From the NCBI GenBank assembly GCA_015231775.1, contig JADGAY010000002.1, positions 1 through 53,965 of the forward strand: a stretch of DNA of 53,965 nt, given 5' to 3'. The translations under genes and the position numbers were made by a program. This document shows positions 24,601 through 30,758 of the stretch, piece after piece; positions within the stretch are counted from its first letter, which is position 1, and every line of letters begins with the position of its first letter. The notes under the pieces are model-generated. The model saw only the letters and a program-made list of their open reading frames with translations. It was not told the DNA's origin and did not search any database. This DNA is from Magnetococcales bacterium (GTDB lineage Bacteria; Pseudomonadota; Magnetococcia; Magnetococcales; Magnetaquicoccaceae).

Positions 24601-27097
24601 CATCATCCTGAATGATCTTCTGAATGGCCGTTTCAATCTGATCGCGCTTGAGCGGGTTCCGGCCCTTCGTCAGCTCCTTGTACCAGGGCGCCGTTGCCGA
24701 CTTGAGGCCGCGCACTTCTGGCGTGCTGCCGTGCCCGTCCTGATCCATAAAGTACCGGCCGCCTCGCTCACTTCCAGCGGCGCCCATGTCGGCTTGCGCT
24801 TTTTCTGCACGCAGCAGCATGTCCGCACTATGCTCCGGCGATAGCTCGCCTCTCGGCACGGTAGCGGCAGCGGTCGGTGCGGCATGCGGGGCGGCCGGTG
24901 CGGTGTCTGCATTGGAAGCTGGAGGGGCGGGCTTCGAGGCGTCACCCATCCCTACACGGCCCAGCTTCGCCGCGAGCTTGTCGCGTTCGGCCGGCGTGAG
25001 GTCGTCAAGGCGCGCTTTCCCCGTCACCATCTTGGTGTATTCCTTGAAGATGGAGGTATCGGGGTCGAGGCCTTTCGCCTTCGCTAATGCGTGAAGTTCG
25101 GGAATGGTCGCGTAGGCCTGGTCGACGGCGGAGGGAATCGGCGCAGCTTCGGCGCTAGGCGGCGCCACTTGCGGCGCAACTTCCCGAGAGGACTCTCCGG
25201 CAAGCGGGCGAGCCCGCGCCTTCATCGCGTCGCTGGTCGTAAAGAACTCATCGGGCCCATTATGGCCCTGAGCGAACGCAATCATGTCTTTCGCTGAAAC
25301 ATCCACATATTGCACATTGCCATAGAGGGCGGCCTTGCTCTTGTCGGTCGTGAACCAGCCACCTCCCTTTTCATTATCTGCAGACTCCCCGCGATACAGG
25401 CGTGTCGATCCTTCTGCGACTGGCGGCTCTCCAGTGGGCGCAGCGGCAGCGGGCTTGTTCGCCTTCATGGCAACCATCTTGGCGCGTTCCGCCGCGATGG
25501 ACTGCCGCGCATCTTCCGCGCTTGGCTGTCTGGGCGTAAACGTCGACGCGACTTCCACGCCAGGCGTGATAGCCTCATCCATCCATAGGCGCGAGGGATT
25601 CGGCAGCGGCATGGTGTTCGCCGGGGCAGGATCCGCACCCGGGAGAATAGGAATGCCTTTCCCGACGGGCGGAATCGTCACATCCGGAGAAGGGCCGGCC
25701 GCGGCGCGTTCAGCCTGCAGCTGTGCCGCGTAGGCGTTATGCTCTTGCGCAACCGTATCCTCATGCAGCAAGTCCCAAGCGGCCTTAATGCTTTCGTCCA
25801 GTCCGACGTCAGGGTTGTTGAGGCCGATCGACTCCGGCACTTTAGCCAGGTCGACGGCGCCCGTGTCTTTCTTTGGTCCCGGCAGCGCGAGAGGGTTCGG
25901 TTGGGCGCGTTGCAGAATGCCGCCTGCGCCACCCATCGAGGCCCCACCCACGGCGCCCATGGCGGAGGCGTCAATCGCTTGCCGCACACTCGCATCACTG
26001 AATGGATCGTTGCCCTTCCCGGCCTCCTCGACCAGGGTTTGCGCGAACTCCGTCGCTCCTTCGGCTACGGCGCCAGAGGTCCCGGCCAGCGTGCCGCGTG
26101 CGACGCGCCCCGTCATGCCAGGGGCAGAGGCCGCGAGGCCTGCCGCTTTCGACTTGCCAAGGACGAGATCGAGGCCGATCTTGTCGCCGACAAACTCGAG
26201 CGCGCCCGCGCCAAGTGTGGCCCCAAAGCCTTTCGCCAGTTCCTCCCCTGAAAGCGTGCGGTTCTCTTCGACGGATTTCTTAGCGAGGTCGCCGCCGATT
26301 TCTCCGCCTTCCATGCCGGTAGCTTGGAGGGCGAGGGCGGTCTTTTGTCCGATGTTGCGCGCGACGTTGGCCGTAGCGAGCTTGGTCAATTCCTCTGAGG
26401 CGAGTCCGGCCGCGGCTTCGGTTGCGGCGAGGCGTGAGGATTCTTTCGCCACCAACTTCTCAACGAAGGTTTTCGCCAGCGGGCCCAGGAGGGCCTTACC
26501 TCCGGCGACAACGGCCGGTCCAGCAGGCCCGCCCATGAGGTAGGTCGAGAGCGCTTGAACCCCTTGCGCGCCCGCGTGTCCAAGGCTGTATTGCGCCCAG
26601 TCGACGAGGGATCCGAGATCGCCCTCTTTCGCCCGATCGTAGGCGTAATTGAAGGAGTCGGACGGCTTCGATTCGGCGGCAATCTCCTTGCCCTTCTCCT
26701 CGTAGCCCTTGACGCCAAACTTCTTGATGCCGGTGGCAATCCCGCCTTCGCCCACGACAGACTCGGCCGCCGCGCCAGCAGCCCCGACCAGGCCATAGCC
26801 CAGCTGTGGCAACTGCTTGAAATCGTCCTTGAATCCCCGGGCGACGTCGCCCTGTGTCGATTCTTTCTCTCTTGCCCCATGCGCCCCATACTTCGACTGC
26901 CAGTAATCCGTCAGGGCGGTATCATCCGCTTCCGGGTTCGCCTTGCGGGCTTGCGGCAGCCAGGACTGCAATGTGGGGAGCGAGGACGGCGGAGGCCCGT
27001 ACTTCTGTTCGTAGTAACTGGTCAACGCCTCGTCAGAGACGGACGGGTTCGCTTCCTTCGCTTGCGGCAGCCAAGTCTCCAGCGTGGGGCTCGCCAT
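12650..27097 (-). CDS. Giant polyvalent protein: methyltransferase, SNO-type helicase, ART-like and protease domains
   Basis: 4815 residues; ATG abuts the previous stop. Two 31-residue N-terminal repeats (4-34, 41-71) precede Gly/Ala-rich hydrophobic helices (about 95-400). Then: an ART-like YRGE...GGGWFTTD segment (about 563-593); a pyrophosphatase-like polyvalent domain (about 945-1075); an N6-adenine methyltransferase (EPSAGIGG about 1567, NPPF about 1634); a strawberry-notch-type helicase (GDGTGVGKGR about 1995, DEAH about 2128, SAT about 2170, GLGRTHR about 2525); a HELYH zincin motif (about 3061); an LPD-type region with EVQSDWHQ (about 3466); a second ART-like domain (about 3738-3872); and a helical LPD38-like C-terminus. 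Such proteins (P1 DarB is the best-known relative) are packed in the head and injected to protect phage DNA. Injection here is inferred from the neighbouring internal virion genes. Confidence 0.85.
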   Translation of the reverse strand: MASPTLETWLPQAKEANPSVSDEALTSYYEQKYGPPPSSLPTLQSWLPQARKANPEADDTALTDYWQSKYGAHGAREKESTQGDVARGFKDDFKQLPQLGYGLVGAAGAAAESVVGEGGIATGIKKFGVKGYEEKGKEIAAESKPSDSFNYAYDRAKEGDLGSLVDWAQYSLGHAGAQGVQALSTYLMGGPAGPAVVAGGKALLGPLAKTFVEKLVAKESSRLAATEAAAGLASEELTKLATANVARNIGQKTALALQATGMEGGEIGGDLAKKSVEENRTLSGEELAKGFGATLGAGALEFVGDKIGLDLVLGKSKAAGLAASAPGMTGRVARGTLAGTSGAVAEGATEFAQTLVEEAGKGNDPFSDASVRQAIDASAMGAVGGASMGGAGGILQRAQPNPLALPGPKKDTGAVDLAKVPESIGLNNPDVGLDESIKAAWDLLHEDTVAQEHNAYAAQLQAERAAAGPSPDVTIPPVGKGIPILPGADPAPANTMPLPNPSRLWMDEAITPGVEVASTFTPRQPSAEDARQSIAAERAKMVAMKANKPAAAAPTGEPPVAEGSTRLYRGESADNEKGGGWFTTDKSKAALYGNVQYVDVSAKDMIAFAQGHNGPDEFFTTSDAMKARARPLAGESSREVAPQVAPPSAEAAPIPSAVDQAYATIPELHALAKAKGLDPDTSIFKEYTKMVTGKARLDDLTPAERDKLAAKLGRVGMGDASKPAPPASNADTAPAAPHAAPTAAATVPRGELSPEHSADMLLRAEKAQADMGAAGSERGGRYFMDQDGHGSTPEVRGLKSATAPWYKELTKGRNPLKRDQIETAIQKIIQDDGVDVGAAVERVKEALLSDREFRTSPWGEDADAIMRGDWPAWIPKPEGYTPPQSGPTPSLANPSASPTQEGTTPPAQSVEAATPSTIDDRAHEAATSPKNDKKEPTQAQKDAENYEVGHDRIAGLNISIQNPEGSTRSGKDPNGKPWSVTMKSHYGYIRGTTGADKEKIDVFVKPNTPRDYSGPVFVVDQKKANGKFDEHKVMMGYDSIDEARARYKENYAKDWNGIQSIKAFTMQGFKDWLATGDTTQPAGDEQDRIAEQKAKLQEKKAPTVEKPGQQEIAVPPPTIGERPIIRPEAPLSETPLFSKGAQEPDAEQTKLPEDRFAQNDQGMNQATQELRALAHDKEAPGDVMLGSGRFVSLNDALRFVREGIQSGKIRPVPFQLNNMLDLAMRDANRLLELAQKPEEKAVESTEIDLPRLRQVADGFARNGTQEGRMYATEIHDAIRLIREGETEAARDRLLQLEKNTYQQYPAMSEVIGKILEGPEPGPPTDADIAKAFLKATHGFANAETRWENRRGKGLTDAELMEAISDEFGVRGGGMFDNLHIDMYGGKTPRLVVNRTKTLKGKELLELGRNVLKIGKPDTKEAAKEKPTATNAKTQGADKLADYVADKLKNGEAFTEAQLFVQADQAFGGTRASGMYAQKEAYDALELGINRFILNHIKEGVQDGTYDGSASLVKARLAVQDIRARILDRIPTQKANRTEDQNEFQQFSTPPDLAYVMNWAAHVTSADTMLEPSAGIGGIAVFAKVTGARVVMNEYHGQRADVLRQLSIGPVYQENAEQLNNILPDTTRPTVIVMNPPFSSTAGRKTGERSSRNVLRHLDQALARLEPGGRLVALIGQGRDGKDAQFLEEWKKLAGMKHAYRGRIGLSGEGYKKYGTTYNNQILIFDKIKPDGVAPINANVADVFEALPLLSEVRNARTAPTRENQSASAQSGSQEVATEGGRRDGSQSTVPPAAATVGARGERSGLDARQPSGTEGAPTPDRQQSPERAGQDSGTELSPARPEREAERPATPEPAQSGERAGSSGRSDASPGQPERSGERGPDNGSELPERLTVEADTSAPSAPVNRNENADAIFESYTPKKVKVKGAKPHPGKLVESSAMSAIDPPDATYKPSLPKAVIDEGRLSGAQLEPIVYSGQAHEQLLPDGSRRGFFDGDGTGVGKGREIAGILLDNLKQGRKKAVWLSKNSDLFSSAVRDWKDVSGTDGKELFSQGDMDLGETISRKDGILFSNYLLLGDGLDLSVDGKLQMKKPKEGAVDRKGNLKKAPTQTRLDQMVKWLGTDFDGVIVFDEAHEMRNNMQTSGGRGDKKPAMKALAGIELQKRFPKARIAYFSATGGIEVSDFGYAERLGMWGNGTPFANKMRFVGEIQSGGLAAMELVSQDLKANGLYTSRSLSYDDVTYDRLEHALTTDQREMYDEMAKGWQIALQNLNRIMEVTGADKNGAAKSSARSLFWGTHQRFYEQVLTSLQMPTVIARMEKDLEAGHAVVIQLTKTNAAQQDRQIKIKKQEGGDLDDLDLTPREGFLSYIEQGFPVQEFETYTDENGNERSRPVVDSNGAPVLNKEAVEMRDDLLRRLGSLRTPENPLDLIINTFGAESVAEVTGRNQRVVRKVDKNGKRTTVTQTGRTKNVRNKEAAEFMDDKRQILVFSDAGGTGQSYHASNTAKNTRRRMHYVIQPGWRADAAMQGLGRTHRTNQASAPHYVLVSTDLKGHKRFISTIARRLAQLGALTRGQRQTSSQGLFSEADNLENAYAAGALEAFFRALKRGDVKGQGWADLLEKLGLNNIVDKNGNIIQDKLPDVPQFLNRILSLEYADQNDVFDAFFDRMEAAIEMAKANGQFDSGMQDYRADSIELKKQQVVYENPETKSKTRLMTFEAKHRLEFHEYKGLTQRQKFHGFYIGQKTGKIYAALKGGYQHTAKDGKVEEQVKLLEPDVDKVRMVGDSTFTKNYRKISGKEAEKAWKEAIDKSPQTRNETVHILSGAMLGIWDRIGGSTRVYRVTTDDGQRTVGRVIDSEALAPTLERLGVKADKAAAPSLDTALDAIENGGTVELANGWKLGTRRVNGEDRIEVMGYNVYGFREELKGYGAFVESIRYEPRVFIPTENPKPIIEKIVKHRPILKIHGKGPEKGPDGGGSGPSFQRRDGSPGLGAPEMRALAGRIDAGDTRIVVSSFDALPNRIKEEAAKLGAPADEIRAVYDRGTVYLVEDRFESEADAEEAVFHELYHKWIAGHLGSSMQDDLNAMFDRMGGPESVLRLADTYQWREARAVMQSYAKRADLSRREKTAAVVNELLAEMGSRSINPTALQKIKAFFGAIRQWLRDHGLASLSRVTESDLLHLLERARSTHGTLKAQGDRPYFQSTAAHPTFYSQAALVVERKMPNKAAADQVRAILSPTNGVKPDELKWLGLDDYLGTKGTFTKQDVLDFIRQNEVQVEEVEKGKGTYERADAAYNRLYELLDEPFGIQAGAIAEEVAAGERTSYAVLHDRAEAAGIELPGEVYDAGVAAYQTARDVRRGGETKFSAYQLPGGQNYRELLLTLPRERGAEIVVHPTQPHMFAIKLANGEYVQAFEGKPSAWNTREMAEKYGLPMHDTATFTSSHFSEPNILAHVRFNDRTVDGKKVLLLEEVQSDWHQAGRKKGYRGDARSVQRWTILNESGEGIGSGSGATEADALASWRATAGNRAHLAVGARDTGEASDYAVPDAPFKKTWHELALKRMLRYAAEHGYDSLAWTTGAQQADRYDLSKHVEDIGYQKRGDLYNVTVWGKDGQQLWQNQSATLQQVEDTIGKELADKMQKGEGTKAGSLRYFSGLDLKVGGEGMEGFYDKILPAFLNKYGKKWGAKVGTLNIATSAAPDANEEESFGYEDEVETSVHALPITAAMKESVMREGQPLFQRGDAFKKWFGNSKVVNADGSPKVMYRGQNGDFDGLPLSGRYFTDSPEYASSYSMWQGAHSGSTVAVYIKAENIYQPADKNDVTDYNFDKADLIARGYDAIADRKLSIIVPLKGETQIKSAIGNRGTFDPGSSNILFQRRAADTQSDLPSLTETPFVPATVAGPQQSLIQTQGDLGYQLPAMSKMDDVIRTMQDKNIDLVRLVDTIKEAGHAVHDDLNPVLKEELYLGRVSKHTQDFLTDELRPLVDSMRLNKVSMEQLDEYLHARHAEEANAHLREINPDREDNEALSGMTNEEARRILAEADRPKMDRLAARVDSILSRTRRLLVDYGLESQSTVNTWINQYSAYVPLHREGYEDGTPGTGQGRSVRGPQSKSRTGSNLKVTNILANVAMDREKAIVRGEKMRPVIALAALLQQHPNSDLATLTKPADITYTNPDTGLLERVPGDIGEYRVPMIKGINRKSGEVEFRPDPTYKGRDNVVNFRLAGVDHAIVFNEHNDRAVQMARALKDLDVGQLNTLLASVAPATRYLASINTQFNPVFGVVNFIRDIQFAMLTLGTTPLAGKRTEVRNATFKAIKGIYQDARAIRRGEHPTSPVAQLWERFQRVGGPTGYRDMFRGSNDRAKAIEHMLNPDWWQQTIGGKILTAGGRLSGIEQAILDKAAKPLFEWLSDYNQAMENAVRLGVFQVGLESGMSDEQAASAAKNITVNFNKKGQITTQVGALYAFFNASVQGTARIAETLFEKGKFGVLSDLGKKIVQGGTALGALQAFALSMAGFEDEEPPEWMKSRSLIIPVPGTDRGYVSIPMPLGFNVLPNFGRLVAESLIHGKPIERAYQFISTVVDAFSPVGGASTMSQFLAPTAVDPFVALSENKDWTGRKIYREDFNALKPTPGMTRAKDTASPWAKGLAEAINWATGGTEYTPGHFSPTPDSIDYLVAQLTGGVGRETSKASQALTGLATGEEVPMHKIPLVGRLVGSASDVAARRNAFYDNLKEVSMHGEEVEGRRKHHEDASGYLKEHPDARLSVYAGQAERQVQDLNRRKRDLLRGDASSERVRLIDMQIDRVMDRFNERVKEMQAAR

Positions 27098-28810
27098 CTA
27101 CTTTCGGTCCTTTCGCTTCGTGCGCTCAGGCAGCATGGTGTCCATAAGTGAATCAATATTCTCCACTAATTCGGCCGGAGTATACCCGCTTTTCTGTAAA
27201 ATAGGGCCATAAATTTCAATCAACAGGCTTCGGAATCGTTGCTCCGTCGCCGGCTGAACCTTAACGCCGTCGCTCCGGACGCGCTTCTGCATGTCGACAA
27301 TCTTTTCCTTCTGCTCGATCGTGAGCAACTTGATGAGGTCGCTTTGCGTCAGCTGCTTACCAGTAGGGTTCGCGGCAGGCTTGAGCCCGGCAGGCCTATC
27401 CACGGGAGGCCCATCGGGGTCCGTCATCGGAGGTTCGGCTATCGGCTTCTTCGAGGCGGCCAGCAATCCACTCGGCGGCGCGGCGCGTTCCAGTTCGCGC
27501 GGGAGGGTTGCAGGCTTGTCGGTCGCCAGGGGGTCCGGTGGTCCGTTCGGGTCGATAATGTCCGGCTCCGCCATCGGCGGCTTGCCAGCCACAGCAGGAG
27601 GCGGCGCGGCAGCTCGCGGCAATTCGCGGGGAAGCGCGGCAGTTTGCGGCGGTGCGGGAGGTGGCGGCTGTGGCGGTCGCGCGGCGGCGGCCATGAGTCC
27701 GGACGGTGGACTCGGCTCGCCCGGTTGCTGCATGGTCGGACGCTGGCGTTCCATCTTGGCGACTTGTGGCGGGGCGGCCGGAGTCGACGGAGGAGCCTGT
27801 TCAGGCATGGGGGCAGTCGAGGCCACGGCGCCAGGGTTTTCCGCGTCCATCGCGGCCTGTCCGGCCTGTTGAGTCGCCCCTTTCAAGGCAGCCGTTCGCT
27901 GGTCCGCTTCCTGCCGTTTCTGCGCAAGGTACTCGTCGGCGCCTGGTGCCGGCTTGGCCGGTCCACCCTTCGCCGTGAGCGTATCCGGCGCCGTGATCGT
28001 GGCGGCCGGGTCAATAATCTGTGTCGCGCCAGACTTCACGGGCGCCCGTCCCAGCAGGGTCTCAATGTCGCCCTTGAGGCGCGTCATTTCTGCGTTGATG
28101 ACGCTCCGCTCCTCCGGCAGCAAGCTGGTATTCTTGAGCTGTTCACCCTTCTGTTGGATCATCACCTTATTGACTTCGACGAGGAGCTTCGTGGTGGCGG
28201 GCAGATCCTTCGTGCCAGCCAGCGGCTTGCCAGTGTCGGGATCCAGGGCCTTGCCGACCACTTCGCCCTGCGCGTTGACACGGTAAATCGTGCCGTCCGA
28301 CATGGGCATGAGCGTGGATTTCTCTTTCGCCGCGTCAATCTGGGCCTGCGCAATCTTGATCGTCGCCGCGTGGTGCTCCTTGTCGGCCTTCAGGCGTTCG
28401 TCGCCTTGCGCCAGGGTCAAGTTAGCGATCTCCATGGCTTGCGACCGATCGGCCTTATGCTCGCCGCGTGTCTTGTCGTTCTCTTCCCGGGTGAAGCCTT
28501 GCGTCCGGTCGAGCGTGGTGTCGGCGTGCGCCAGGGTCTTGTCTTGCGACCGGTCAGCGTGCGCAATCGTCTCCCGCTGCATGGCGCGCGCATTGGCCTG
28601 GGCGTCAGTGGCGAGCTTTTCGCTATGGGCATAGCCGCGCTGTTCGCGCGCAGCGGCGTTGCCTTCCATCAGCTCCATGCGGCGCAGCTCCATCTTTTCG
28701 CGCTGTTCCTGCAGGGCGGATGCGCTCAGAAAGGTGCCTGCCGTCGCGGCGGCCTTCCCGAGGCCGTCGCCCATGCCGGACACCACGCCTGCGAGTGCAA
28801 GTAATCCCAT
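27098..28810 (-). CDS. Coiled-coil internal virion (ejection) protein candidate
   Basis: Five hundred and seventy residues; its stop touches the start of the giant gene. A short hydrophobic N-terminus (GLLALAGVVSGMGDGLGKAA) leads into a long charged coiled coil (about 30-165) with repeats of the type HADRSQDKT / HADTTLDRT. A long Pro/Ala-rich disordered region (about 285-490) precedes a helical C-terminus. Length, coiled coil and site before a giant ejection-type protein fit podovirus internal core proteins. No enzyme motif. Confidence 0.55.
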   Translation of the reverse strand: MGLLALAGVVSGMGDGLGKAAATAGTFLSASALQEQREKMELRRMELMEGNAAAREQRGYAHSEKLATDAQANARAMQRETIAHADRSQDKTLAHADTTLDRTQGFTREENDKTRGEHKADRSQAMEIANLTLAQGDERLKADKEHHAATIKIAQAQIDAAKEKSTLMPMSDGTIYRVNAQGEVVGKALDPDTGKPLAGTKDLPATTKLLVEVNKVMIQQKGEQLKNTSLLPEERSVINAEMTRLKGDIETLLGRAPVKSGATQIIDPAATITAPDTLTAKGGPAKPAPGADEYLAQKRQEADQRTAALKGATQQAGQAAMDAENPGAVASTAPMPEQAPPSTPAAPPQVAKMERQRPTMQQPGEPSPPSGLMAAAARPPQPPPPAPPQTAALPRELPRAAAPPPAVAGKPPMAEPDIIDPNGPPDPLATDKPATLPRELERAAPPSGLLAASKKPIAEPPMTDPDGPPVDRPAGLKPAANPTGKQLTQSDLIKLLTIEQKEKIVDMQKRVRSDGVKVQPATEQRFRSLLIEIYGPILQKSGYTPAELVENIDSLMDTMLPERTKRKDRK

Positions 28811-28813
28811 GGG

Positions 28814-29377
28814 CTAAACTCCTGTGGGCGGCGCCGTCGGCGGGGCCTCTTCTTCAGGTGGAGGGGCTTGCGGAGCGGTGGCCGCTTCCGGCGCGGCCTC
28901 TGCCTGCTTGGTCCCGGGCTGGGCGCCGTTGCGCTTCTTGAGGGCTTCTACCGTTTCGTTCGTAATGCCAAAGAGCGAGAAAATGCCTTGCGTGATCAGG
29001 TGCGTCGTTTGCGCCACCATCTCAGGCGTGACGTCCTGCCTGGACTTCTTTTCGATATACTCGAGCACTTGGGCCATGAGGACAATCGCCGCAGGCACGG
29101 CGGCCGGAATCGGCTGCTTCGAACTCACTTCGTTCTGAATCATCGAAATGACTTTGACGATACCCTTCGCCACCTTGGTCGGAATGTCTTGCGGGCCCTG
29201 GATGGTGTTCAGGAGCGTTTCCCGTTCCGAGTCGAATTTCTCCGACCAGATCAACGTCATGCCGGCCGCGACGGTCGAATCATAGGAGGCGCGCGTGCGC
29301 GGGTTCAGGGAGCGCTCGACGTTCGCCACGGTCTGGCGCAAGAGCGGGTCACGGACTTTTGCCATAATGCCCGGCAT
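28814..29377 (-). CDS. Small internal virion protein candidate
   Basis: One hundred and eighty-seven residues. Residues 10-145 are helical with an amphipathic middle (AAVPAAIVLMAQVLEYIEKK) that could pack against membrane; the last 40 are Pro/Glu/Ala-rich and probably disordered. It lies three bases before the next gene and within the ejection-protein cluster. Family not recognised; role inferred from neighbours. Confidence 0.5.
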   Translation of the reverse strand: MPGIMAKVRDPLLRQTVANVERSLNPRTRASYDSTVAAGMTLIWSEKFDSERETLLNTIQGPQDIPTKVAKGIVKVISMIQNEVSSKQPIPAAVPAAIVLMAQVLEYIEKKSRQDVTPEMVAQTTHLITQGIFSLFGITNETVEALKKRNGAQPGTKQAEAAPEAATAPQAPPPEEEAPPTAPPTGV

Positions 29378-29379
29378 GG

Positions 29380-30285
29380 TTATACCCTCCTCAGAATGCC
29401 ACTCGGCCGTGGCCCGGGATCCTTAAACGACACCAGCGGCGCATAGGCCCCATTGTTTTGCTGAAAGTTCATCTGTTGCTTTTCGAGGGCGGTGCGACTC
29501 TCCAGCGCTTGTTTTTCGAGCTTCAGCTTTTCCTCGGCCGACTGCCCGGCAAAGAGCCCGCTCATGCCGCCCGCCACAGTTTGCGCGCCAGCGGTAGCCA
29601 TATAGGCTTTCGCGTTGGGATCCAGCGAGGACCACCAGCTTTTTTCTCCCACGGGCGTGTTGCCCGCCACAGTCGGCGCGGCAATCGTCGGCGCGTTCGG
29701 CGTCTGGACGGTCGGAGCGACCGGAGGCGCCACGGGAGGCGGGGCGGCAGCTCCAAGCAGGCCTTGTGGTTGGGGGGCTAATTCTTGAGCAATCGTGCTG
29801 GCGCCTTCGATCGCCGAAGGAACCGCGCCCGCCATGCCGCCCGTCGCCGCTTGTGCGGCAGGGGCAAGGACTCCAGAACCGGCCGCGCCACCCGCAGCCG
29901 ATCCAGCGCTATTGATGGCCGCCGTGACACTGGCGCCCACTTCTGGCGCAATCATGGTCGAGGCCCCAGCGGCTTGCGTGCCAGCCGTTCCGGCCGCACC
30001 AGCCGGAGCCGAGGCGGAAATCGCGGTCGAGGTGGCGGCGGCGGTTCCGCCCGCCATGGCGCCAGCCGCAAACCCGCCGACTCCGCCAGCCAGGGCGACA
30101 AAGCCCATGATCTTGCCGGCCGTCATGAGGTCTTTATTCTTCGTCAGCATCCCGACGGCGCTCACAGCGAGGCCGGCCGCGCCAATGACGACCGATACCG
30201 CGACAGCGGCGGCGGCCACTGTGGCGACGGTCGTTGTTGCGATGGCAGCCGCAACGGCAACGACGGCGGTGGTTACGATGGGCAT
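29380..30285 (-). CDS. Ala/Gly-rich membrane-active virion protein candidate
   Basis: Three hundred and one residues. The first 80 residues are almost entirely Ala/Val/Thr/Gly hydrophobic helices (VVAVAAAIATTTVATVAAAA; later IMGFVALAGGVGGFAAGAMA), able to insert in membranes. A Pro/Ala-rich middle follows, then a charged C-terminal coiled coil (LKLEKQALESRTALEKQQM). The layout recalls small podovirus ejection proteins that form a channel through the envelope. Function is inferred. Confidence 0.5.
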   Translation of the reverse strand: MPIVTTAVVAVAAAIATTTVATVAAAAVAVSVVIGAAGLAVSAVGMLTKNKDLMTAGKIMGFVALAGGVGGFAAGAMAGGTAAATSTAISASAPAGAAGTAGTQAAGASTMIAPEVGASVTAAINSAGSAAGGAAGSGVLAPAAQAATGGMAGAVPSAIEGASTIAQELAPQPQGLLGAAAPPPVAPPVAPTVQTPNAPTIAAPTVAGNTPVGEKSWWSSLDPNAKAYMATAGAQTVAGGMSGLFAGQSAEEKLKLEKQALESRTALEKQQMNFQQNNGAYAPLVSFKDPGPRPSGILRRV

Positions 30286-30758
30286 GGGCGACCTCCATTC
30301 GACTTGATATAACTGACTTCCAGGGCCCGGTATTTCCGGCGCTTATAGATGGGGGCCAACTTCACCGTGGCAGGGCTCTCGCCCGGCATGAGCATATGGG
30401 CGAGGCGAAACTCCACGGCGCCCTTGCTATCGCCCCAGGCCTCAAACTCGTCGACCAGCTTGAACGCGCCGAGCCCGTGGCGCGCTTGCGGCTTCAGATA
30501 CCAAAACATTTCAGTGGCCGTCAGGCGGCCGTCGAACAGGTCCGGGGTAATCATCGCGCCCAGTCCGCCGAGGAGGTCCGGCCCATCCCAGAGCGTGAGA
30601 ATCGTGGCCTGGTACTGCGTCAAGAACGCGGTCCAGTTCTGAATAAATGTCTCCATCGAGAACGTGCCCGGCAGCTTCTTTTCCTCGAAGAACCCGCGCG
30701 CGAAGGATTCGCATAGGGGCAGTTCGGCAATGGTGAGGGGGCGTATGGTCAAGTTCAT
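30273..30758 (-). CDS. GNAT acetyltransferase-like protein
   Basis: One hundred and sixty-one residues. The start LTIRPLTIAELPLCESFARG and the order of strands and helices suggest a GNAT fold, with LLGGLGAMI and AMFWYLKP-like strands (beta 4-5) and a later helix. The usual Q/RxxGxG/A acetyl-CoA loop is not obvious (ARHGLGAFKL is nearest). Members of this type occur among internal virion genes of other podoviruses. Whether it acetylates anything is uncertain. It overlaps both neighbours. Confidence 0.5.
   Translation of the reverse strand: MNLTIRPLTIAELPLCESFARGFFEEKKLPGTFSMETFIQNWTAFLTQYQATILTLWDGPDLLGGLGAMITPDLFDGRLTATEMFWYLKPQARHGLGAFKLVDEFEAWGDSKGAVEFRLAHMLMPGESPATVKLAPIYKRRKYRALEVSYIKSNGGRPCPS

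Noticed and set aside
27239-28804. Plus-strand ORF (521 codons) opposite the coiled-coil virion gene
   Set aside because: Arg/Gly-rich antisense shadow without domain features; the minus-strand frame has consistent neighbours and coupling.
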